From NCBI GenBank assembly GCA_903881065.1, contig CAIRRW010000273.1, positions 1-12,716 of the forward strand: a stretch of 12,716 bases of DNA. Direction: 5' to 3'. Origin of the DNA: an uncultured Bacteroidota bacterium. GTDB lineage: Bacteria; Bacteroidota; Bacteroidia; 2-12-FULL-35-15. Every line of letters begins with the position of its first letter. Positions within the stretch are counted from its first letter, which is position 1. A program made the position numbers and the translations under genes. Positions 6,412-12,716 of this stretch are shown in pieces. The notes under the pieces are model-generated. The model did not search any database, was not told the DNA's origin, and worked only from the letters and a program-made list of their open reading frames with translations.

Positions 6412-7611
6412 ATGATTACCCAACGACAGTTATTCTTCAATCACGTTGCACAGACTTCTGATATGCCTTTAGCTTTGGAAATTGAAAAAGCAGATGGTTT
6501 GTATTTAACCGATGTGCATGGAAACCGATACATGGATTTGATTTCAGGGATATCGGTGAGCAATGTGGGGCATCGTCATCCAAAGGTACTTTCGGCAATA
6601 AAAAACCAATTGGATAAATACATGCATCTTATGGTGTATGGAGAATATATCCAAAGTCCACAGGTACAATTGGCTACTCTTTTAACATCATTATTACCGA
6701 AGAATTTAAGTTCGGTTTACTTTGTAAATTCGGGAAGTGAAGCAATAGAAGGAGCAATGAAGCTTGCTAAAAGATATACGGGCAGAACGGAGATTGTTTC
6801 GTTCAACAATGCTTACCATGGCAGCACGCAAGGGAGTTTAAGTATAATGGGAAATGAAGAATTCAAGAATGCTTTTCGTCCACTTTTACCTGATGTAAAA
6901 CAAATACTATTTAATAATATTGCTGATTTACAGGAAATAACGGAGCGAACGGCTTGTGTAATTGTGGAGACGATCCAAGGAGAAGCTGGTGCTATTGTTC
7001 CAGAAAATGATTTTCTGAAAGAATTAAGTAATAGATGTAGGGAAGTTGGGGCTTTGTTGGTTGCAGATGAAATTCAATGTGGATTTGGTAGGACGGGTAA
7101 GTTATTTGCTTTTGAACACTATCGTTTTGTCCCCGATATTATGACGATTGCAAAAGGAATGGGCGGCGGGATGCCAATTGGCGCATTTATTTCTTCGAAT
7201 GAAATAATGAATTCACTAACTAATAATCCAATACTTGGCCATATTACTACTTTCGGAGGACATCCAGTTTGTTGTGCAGCAAGTTTGGCTGTTGTATCTA
7301 TTTTATTAGAAGAGAAATTGATGGAGGAAGTGGCAGCTAAGGAACAATTGTTCAGAAATTTACTTATTCATCCAAAAATAAAATCAATAAAAGGAAAGGG
7401 TTTATTGCTTTCGGTGGAATTTGAAAGTTTTGAATTTAATAAAGCCATTATTGACCGGTGTATTGCAAATGGTGTTATCAGCGATTGGTTTTTGTTCAAT
7501 GCAAATTCAATGCGAATTGCACCGCCATTAATTATAACTGAGGATGAAATAATAATTGCATGTAATGTAATTTTGCAGAGCATTGAACAGACGACTATTT
7601 CTAAAACATAA
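6412..7611 (+). CDS. Class-III PLP-dependent aminotransferase (acetylornithine/ornithine type)
   Basis: 399 residues, normal length for this fold-type I family, which moves an amino group from substrates such as ornithine, acetylornithine or other omega-amino compounds to 2-oxoglutarate. The PLP phosphate loop is SGSE at 107-110, the residue facing the pyridine nitrogen is Asp219 in VADEIQCGFGRTG, and the Schiff-base lysine is Lys248 in IMTIAKGMGGGMPIG. TTFGGHP at 279-285 closes the cofactor site. Automatic annotation often calls such proteins 'aspartate aminotransferase family', but the motifs place this one in class III, not with AspC. No arginine-biosynthesis genes are nearby, so the substrate is open. 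The N-terminus starting MITQRQLFFNHVAQTSD looks native, which supports the chosen ATG despite the -7 element lying almost on top of it. It is probably monocistronic. Confidence 0.9.
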   Translation: MITQRQLFFNHVAQTSDMPLALEIEKADGLYLTDVHGNRYMDLISGISVSNVGHRHPKVLSAIKNQLDKYMHLMVYGEYIQSPQVQLATLLTSLLPKNLSSVYFVNSGSEAIEGAMKLAKRYTGRTEIVSFNNAYHGSTQGSLSIMGNEEFKNAFRPLLPDVKQILFNNIADLQEITERTACVIVETIQGEAGAIVPENDFLKELSNRCREVGALLVADEIQCGFGRTGKLFAFEHYRFVPDIMTIAKGMGGGMPIGAFISSNEIMNSLTNNPILGHITTFGGHPVCCAASLAVVSILLEEKLMEEVAAKEQLFRNLLIHPKIKSIKGKGLLLSVEFESFEFNKAIIDRCIANGVISDWFLFNANSMRIAPPLIITEDEIIIACNVILQSIEQTTISKT

Positions 7612-7717
7612 CGTTTAGTCCTGATAATTTTTTCTCATCCACTTCTTATATATTTTCAATTGAAATGCTTTAGATTTTAAAATATCAAAAATAACTGTTT
7701 TCGTCACATAATAATTA

Positions 7718-7725
7718 TAAATTTG
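7718..7725 (+). promoter_or_regulatory. Exact -7 element TAAATTTG for the sensor/phosphatase gene
   Basis: TAAATTTG matches TAnnTTTG exactly and would place the transcript start near 7730, about 25 nt before the ATG at 7755. The -33 region is poor: CTG at 7695-7697 is the best candidate, with a 20-nt spacer. The remainder of the 143-nt gap after the aminotransferase shows no hairpin terminator. Confidence 0.55.
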
Positions 7726-7754
7726 TCCAATACTAAATTCAGACATTTGTTTTA

Positions 7755-10700
7755 ATGAAAAAGCAAACGATTAAATATTCCGTACTTATTTTCCTCTGCT
7801 TGTTAGTAAATATCGCTCACAGTCAACTTTACAATTTTAGGAATTTTGGAACGAAAGAAGGATTGGCAGGGTCAAATGTTAACGGCATATTTCAAGATAG
7901 TCGAGGTTATATTTGGTTTGGTATTCAGGGGGGAGTTAGCCGGTTTGATGGCAAACTGTTTAAGAGCTATACTAATATTGACGGGCTGATTGCCAACAAT
8001 GTTACTTGCATAAATGAAGATCAAAATGGAAATATTTGGATTGGCACTACTGAAGGAGTTTCGAAATTTGACGGTATAAAATTCACAAATTATACAAAGA
8101 AACAAGGACTTCGAGACATTAATATTCACTCCATATTTATTGATGACCTTAACAATGTTTGGTTTGCAACTGAAGCAGGAGGGGTATCGAAATTTGATGG
8201 AAAGAAAATAACAACCTTTAATAAAGAAAATGGACTTTTAAGAAACGTGGTTTTTGCAATGACAAAAGACAAAGATGGTAATTATTGGTTTGTTACTGAT
8301 AGCTGTATCTCAAAGTATAACGGTACAAAATTTATTAATTATTCAATGTATAATGAAGTAAGTAATAAAACATTTTATTCCATTTTGGCAGATTCTAAAG
8401 GTAATATCTGGTTTGGAGGAGTTGTGCAAAATGGACTTGTAAAATATGATGGAACAAAATTCGAGAAGATTGAACTTCCAGAAAGGTATTCGAGAGAGAA
8501 TAAAATATATAGCCTATTGGAAGATAGAAAACATAATATCTGGATTGCCACGGATCAGGAAGGAATACTAAAATATGAAAACGGCAATTTTACTTCATTT
8601 GCTGAACGCAATGGACTGTCTTCTAACCAAGTTTATTCGTTGAATTGCGATTATGAAGGAAATATTTGGATAGGTACAAGCATTGGGGTAGATTTATTTA
8701 ACAATGAATCATTTATTACATATACCGATAAGCAGGGCTTATCAAGTAATAAAATTGCCGGAATTCATACTGACAATACAAATACTTTATTAATAGGAAC
8801 ACAAGGTTTTGGGTTGAATTTGTTGAATAAGAAAAAAGAAATTTCAACAATTAAGGAATTAAAAAATTCGAATATTCTTTCCATTACTCAGGATAAAGAA
8901 GGGAATATATATGCGGGTGTTGTAAACGACGGAATATATCTACTAAAAAAAGAAGGAGACAAGAATTTTTCCATTAAAAAACATATAACAATAGCAGAAG
9001 AACCTAAAATTCAAGTACCCCTTAAAATTGCTTTCGACAATAAGGGAAATATGTGGATTGCTGATTTTGGCTCTGGATTGTTTTGCATTAATAAAGACAA
9101 TGAAATAAGAAAATATAATACGAAGAATGGTTTTGCATCTGATAATATCCTGACACTATTTAAGGATTCTAAAGGGAACATTTGGATTGGAACTTCAGAT
9201 AAAGGAGTGCTAATGTATAACGGAGAAAAATTTATTTCGTATTCTATTAAAGAAGGGTTGGCGGATAAAGCGATTTGGTCAATTACAGAAAATGAAAATA
9301 ACACATTCTTTTTCGGGACACAGGAAAAAGGCATTAGTTGTTTTGATGGAAAAAAATTCAAAACTATTTCTTCAAATGACGGATTATGCTCTAATTTAGT
9401 TGAAGCTTTAGTTTGGGACAATGTTGATAAATGTTTGTGGGCAGGAACGGATAAAGGAATTAATAAAATTGTTTTTACTTCAGATTTAAATGTTCAGTCA
9501 ATTAGACGATTTGGGGAACATGAAGGATTTAAAGGAGGAGAAGTAACTAGCATTGAATTCTCTAAAAACAATCCAGAAAATATTTGGTTTGGAACAAATA
9601 ATGGTTTATGTGGATATAACAGGAAATTTGATTTTCCTAATACATCCGAACCAAAACTAATTTTAACTGATATTTTATTGTCCTATAAAACAGTTGACTG
9701 GAAAAAGTATTCGGATTCGGTAGATGTTAAAAACAATTTGCCTAAAATACTCTCACTTTCTCATAGGGATAATCACTTAACAATAAATTTCAAGGCACTT
9801 ACAACAGATAATATATTATATACATATATATTGGAAGGACAAGATACGGCCTGGTCTCCCCTTTCCACAAGCACTGAAGCAAATTTCACAAACATAGCCC
9901 CAGGAAATACATATACATTCAAAGTAAAAGCGGTAAACAGCAATAATGTATGGAATAAGAATTCAGTGTTGTTTACCTTTACAATAAGGGCTCCATGGTG
10001 GCAAACTTGGTGGTTTTATACTATTTCTATTATTGTTTTTATAATTGCAATTTATATGTTCATTCATTATCGGACATCAAAAATCGCTAAAGAAAAAAGA
10101 GTATTAGAGGAAACAGTAAATGAACGAACAAAGGAACTTTCGGAATCAAACAAAAATATTAAAGATAGTATAACATACGCCAAAAGGATTCAGACCGCAA
10201 TATTACCATCTAAAAAGATAATCCAGAAACATCTTCAAGATTCATTTGTACTATATAAGCCTAAAGATATTGTAGCTGGAGATTTTTACTGGTTCGAAAT
10301 GAGTGATGATTTAATATTATTTGCAGCTTGTGATTGTACTGGGCACGGAGTTCCAGGCGCTATGGTAAGTGTAATATGCAATAACGCTCTTAACAGAGCT
10401 GTGCGTGAGTTCGGATTAAGGAGTCCTGAGCAAATATTAACCAAAACAGCAGAATTAGTTATTGAAAATTTTGCCAAAAGCGAAGAAGAGATAAATGATG
10501 GGATGGACATCTCATTATGTTGTTATAACCCAAAAACTAAACTTCTAACTTGGGCTGGTGCTAATAACCCACTATGGCTAATTAAAAATGATGAACTGAT
10601 AGAAGTAAAACCTAATAAACAACCTATCGCCAGAAGCGATAATCGTGATTCATTTACATTTCATAAGTTTTCGTTGAACATTGGGGATAAACTTTATATT

Positions 10701-10898
10701 TTTTCCGATGGTTTTGCCGATCAGTTTGGTGGAGAAAATCAAAAGAAGTTGACAAAGAAAAGATTTAGAGAATTAATTTTATCAGTTAAAGATTTATCAA
10801 TGCCAGAACAGGAAACTGCTTTAGATAAATTTATTATAGAATACAGAAAAGATTTAGAACAAACTGATGACATTTTGGTAATAGGAATTAGAATTTGA
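7755..10898 (+). CDS. Membrane sensor: Reg_prop double propeller, Y_Y_Y domain, SpoIIE/PP2C phosphatase
   Basis: 1047 residues. A signal peptide (1-23, cleavage likely after AHS) sends the N-terminal part to the periplasm. Residues of about 30-625 hold 14 repeats of about 42 residues of the type DxxGNIWIGTxxGVSKFDGxxFxxY, enough for two seven-bladed propellers as in hybrid two-component sensors. A Y_Y_Y domain (about 670-745) precedes one membrane helix (752-774) and a coiled linker (EETVNERTKELSESNKNIKD). The cytosolic SpoIIE/PP2C-type Ser/Thr phosphatase has its metal-site residues: Asp843 in AGDFYW, Asp860 in DCTGHG, Asp985 in FSDGF and Asp1038/Asp1039 near the end. The output is therefore protein dephosphorylation, not a histidine kinase. 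Such domains usually act on STAS anti-anti-sigma proteins, but no partner is in the window. The ligand is unknown. It is a monocistronic gene, AT-rich compared with mutL next to it. Confidence 0.93.
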   Translation: MKKQTIKYSVLIFLCLLVNIAHSQLYNFRNFGTKEGLAGSNVNGIFQDSRGYIWFGIQGGVSRFDGKLFKSYTNIDGLIANNVTCINEDQNGNIWIGTTEGVSKFDGIKFTNYTKKQGLRDINIHSIFIDDLNNVWFATEAGGVSKFDGKKITTFNKENGLLRNVVFAMTKDKDGNYWFVTDSCISKYNGTKFINYSMYNEVSNKTFYSILADSKGNIWFGGVVQNGLVKYDGTKFEKIELPERYSRENKIYSLLEDRKHNIWIATDQEGILKYENGNFTSFAERNGLSSNQVYSLNCDYEGNIWIGTSIGVDLFNNESFITYTDKQGLSSNKIAGIHTDNTNTLLIGTQGFGLNLLNKKKEISTIKELKNSNILSITQDKEGNIYAGVVNDGIYLLKKEGDKNFSIKKHITIAEEPKIQVPLKIAFDNKGNMWIADFGSGLFCINKDNEIRKYNTKNGFASDNILTLFKDSKGNIWIGTSDKGVLMYNGEKFISYSIKEGLADKAIWSITENENNTFFFGTQEKGISCFDGKKFKTISSNDGLCSNLVEALVWDNVDKCLWAGTDKGINKIVFTSDLNVQSIRRFGEHEGFKGGEVTSIEFSKNNPENIWFGTNNGLCGYNRKFDFPNTSEPKLILTDILLSYKTVDWKKYSDSVDVKNNLPKILSLSHRDNHLTINFKALTTDNILYTYILEGQDTAWSPLSTSTEANFTNIAPGNTYTFKVKAVNSNNVWNKNSVLFTFTIRAPWWQTWWFYTISIIVFIIAIYMFIHYRTSKIAKEKRVLEETVNERTKELSESNKNIKDSITYAKRIQTAILPSKKIIQKHLQDSFVLYKPKDIVAGDFYWFEMSDDLILFAACDCTGHGVPGAMVSVICNNALNRAVREFGLRSPEQILTKTAELVIENFAKSEEEINDGMDISLCCYNPKTKLLTWAGANNPLWLIKNDELIEVKPNKQPIARSDNRDSFTFHKFSLNIGDKLYIFSDGFADQFGGENQKKLTKKRFRELILSVKDLSMPEQETALDKFIIEYRKDLEQTDDILVIGIRI

Positions 10899-10942
10899 AC
10901 TTAATTAAATTTTCAAATCCCAAACAAATACAACCCCTTTCG

Positions 10943-10950
10943 TATCTTTG
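10943..10950 (+). promoter_or_regulatory. Exact -7 element TATCTTTG for mutL
   Basis: TATCTTTG followed by CA matches the commonest form of the Bacteroidota -7 element. Transcription would start near 10955, giving a leader of about 23 nt before the ATG at 10978. No TTG is seen at the -33 distance. Confidence 0.65.
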
Positions 10951-10977
10951 CACTTTATCAATAGTGCCAACATCAAT

Positions 10978-12716
10978 ATGTCAGATATAATTCAGCTTTT
11001 ACCCGATTCGGTTGCCAATCAAATTGCGGCAGGTGAAGTAGTTCAGCGACCTGCATCTGCCGTAAAGGAATTGATGGAAAATGCACTCGATGCAGGCAGC
11101 ACATCCATAAAGCTGATTGTGAAAGATGCCGGAAAAACACTTATTCAGATTATTGATAACGGCTGCGGAATGTCCGAAACTGATGCCCGTATGTCGTTTG
11201 AGCGGCATGCTACTTCAAAAATCCGCAAAGCAGAAGATTTGTTTGCCATCCGTACTATGGGTTTTCGCGGCGAAGCACTTGCTTCCATTGCCGCCATTGC
11301 ACAGGTAGAATTAAAAACAAGACGGATAGGTGATGATGTAGGAGTTAAAATTGATATTGAAGGCAGCGAACTTAAAAGTCAGGAAGCCTGCAGTTGCCCC
11401 GAAGGAACAAGCATTTCGGTGAAGAATTTATTTTACAATGTACCAGCACGCCGTAATTTTTTAAAGACAGATACAGTCGAACTGCGCCATATTATTGATG
11501 AGTTTCAGCGTGTCGCCATTCCCAATCCTCACGTTGCTTTTACTTTGCATCATAATAATACCGAGATATTCAATCTGCCAATCGGCAACCTCAAACAGCG
11601 GCTAATGGCTGTCTTCGGAAATTCTTACAACAACAGATTAGTTCCTGTTGAAGAAAATACCGACATCGTAAACATAAAAGGATATGTTATAAAGCCCGAT
11701 TTTGCTAAGAAAACACGTGGCGAACAGTTTTTCTTTTTGAATAAACGATTTATTAAATCGGCTTATCTGCACCATGCAGTTCAGTCGGCTTTTGAGCAAT
11801 TAATACCAAACGACAGTTATGCTTCGTACTTTTTAATGTTGGAAGTCGACCCAAAATCAATTGATATCAACATTCATCCAACAAAAACAGAAGTTAAGTT
11901 CGAAGATGAAAAAGCTATTTATGCATTCCTTCGTTCAGCAATAAAAAAATCATTGGGTCAGTTCAACATCGCTCCCAGCATCGATTTTAATCAGGAAGCA
12001 CATCTTTATAATATGCCACTTAAGCCTGTTGATGGCGTTTATAAACAACCAACAATTACTGTTGACCCTAATTACAACCCTTTCAAAACGGACAGTTCGC
12101 CAAGCATTAAACCTTCCGAGCGCGAATTATCCAACCGTGCCAATTGGGAAAAAATGTACAGCCGTCATGCCGATAATCAACTGGAATTTGAAATAAAAAA
12201 AGAAGAAGATTCGCAGCAAACCATCAATACCGATTGGGATAACGAGCTTCACGAATCAAATTTAAAATCATCATATCAGCTTCACAACAAATATATATTG
12301 ACGCACATCAAAACCGGTTTTATGGTGATTGATCAGCAGGGAGCGCATGAGCGGATTTTGTATGAACATATTTTAGATGCGTTCGAAAAACATAAATCAT
12401 CTACTCAACAGGAATTATTTCCCAAGACAATTGAATTTAATCCTGTCGATTTTGCACTGGTAAAAGAACTGGAGACTGACATTAAGGCAATGGGATTTGA
12501 TATAAGTGAGTTCGGAAAAAATACTTTTATCATTCATGGCATCCCTGCCGATACCGCCAATAGCGACTCTGTAGCCTTGCTTGAAGGGCTTATTGAAAAT
12601 TACAAACAGAATATGATTGAACTTAAATCCAACAAACGTGAAAACCTTGCACGTTCTATGGCCCGAAATTTGTCAATAAAATCAGGTAAAAATTTAACTC
12701 AGGAAGAAATGAATAA
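10978..12716 (+). CDS. mutL: DNA mismatch repair protein MutL (3' end outside the window)
   Basis: 579 residues are readable, open to the window edge. MutL is the ATP-driven matchmaker that links mismatch recognition by MutS to strand removal. The GHKL ATPase domain is complete: Glu31 and Asn35 in KELMENALDAG, DNGCG at 60-64, HATSKI at 77-82 and GFRGEAL at 95-101. LFYNVPARRNFLK (151-163) and NIHPTKTEVKF further on mark the transducer domain. A polar linker (about residues 350-430) joins a C-terminal dimerisation domain. In that domain the endonuclease motif DQHA(X)2E(X)4E of many MutL proteins reads DQQGAHERILYE (452-463), with both Glu kept but His replaced by Gln. The later ACR position appears as MAR (561-563). 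The C-terminal zinc-motif region is not in the window. A clear promoter lies at 10943-10950. Confidence 0.95.
   Translation, partial: MSDIIQLLPDSVANQIAAGEVVQRPASAVKELMENALDAGSTSIKLIVKDAGKTLIQIIDNGCGMSETDARMSFERHATSKIRKAEDLFAIRTMGFRGEALASIAAIAQVELKTRRIGDDVGVKIDIEGSELKSQEACSCPEGTSISVKNLFYNVPARRNFLKTDTVELRHIIDEFQRVAIPNPHVAFTLHHNNTEIFNLPIGNLKQRLMAVFGNSYNNRLVPVEENTDIVNIKGYVIKPDFAKKTRGEQFFFLNKRFIKSAYLHHAVQSAFEQLIPNDSYASYFLMLEVDPKSIDINIHPTKTEVKFEDEKAIYAFLRSAIKKSLGQFNIAPSIDFNQEAHLYNMPLKPVDGVYKQPTITVDPNYNPFKTDSSPSIKPSERELSNRANWEKMYSRHADNQLEFEIKKEEDSQQTINTDWDNELHESNLKSSYQLHNKYILTHIKTGFMVIDQQGAHERILYEHILDAFEKHKSSTQQELFPKTIEFNPVDFALVKELETDIKAMGFDISEFGKNTFIIHGIPADTANSDSVALLEGLIENYKQNMIELKSNKRENLARSMARNLSIKSGKNLTQEEMN

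Overview
The window looks like a chromosomal segment from a member of the Bacteroidota. It is AT-rich and has almost no Shine-Dalgarno sequences. Several genes are preceded by the phylum's TAnnTTTG -7 element, exact copies of which lie at 174-181, 6400-6407, 7718-7725 and 10943-10950. It encodes a Reg_prop/Y_Y_Y/SpoIIE sensor of a kind common in that phylum, and its M61 peptidase and class-III aminotransferase also look Bacteroidota-like. No rRNA, tRNA, CRISPR array, integrase or transposase was seen.

Layout. 1-86 is the 3' end of an unidentified gene. 87-873 holds a broken locus: a good promoter (148-181) and a signal-peptide-like gene start (204-254) run directly into the 3' half of an RsmB/NOP-type rRNA cytosine methyltransferase whose N-terminal half is missing. 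A strong hairpin (933-971) separates it from lpdA (990-2378, minus strand), the dihydrolipoamide dehydrogenase of 2-oxoacid dehydrogenase complexes. Divergent from lpdA is a cytosolic M61 metallopeptidase with a C-terminal PDZ domain (2523-4274).

The middle carries three small integral membrane proteins. A DUF4190-like protein (4455-4895) is followed after 20 nt by a four-helix protein (4916-5392). Beyond a terminator lies a diverged paralogue of that second gene (5477-5992), which has its own terminator. The gap before the next gene contains eight 21-bp imperfect tandem repeats plus a decayed ninth (6080-6258).

The right half has a class-III PLP aminotransferase whose -7 element is so close to the start codon that the mRNA is probably leaderless (6412-7611). 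Next is a 1047-residue membrane sensor with two seven-bladed propellers outside and a PP2C/SpoIIE phosphatase inside (7755-10898). Last is mutL, cut off by the window edge (10978-12716).

The genes do not form one pathway. Most appear to be independent transcription units, the 4455-4895/4916-5392 pair being the one clear operon. I did not find a convincing new multi-gene system. The most unusual items are the chimeric junction near 240-254, the 21-bp repeat array, and the tandem pair of unnamed membrane proteins.
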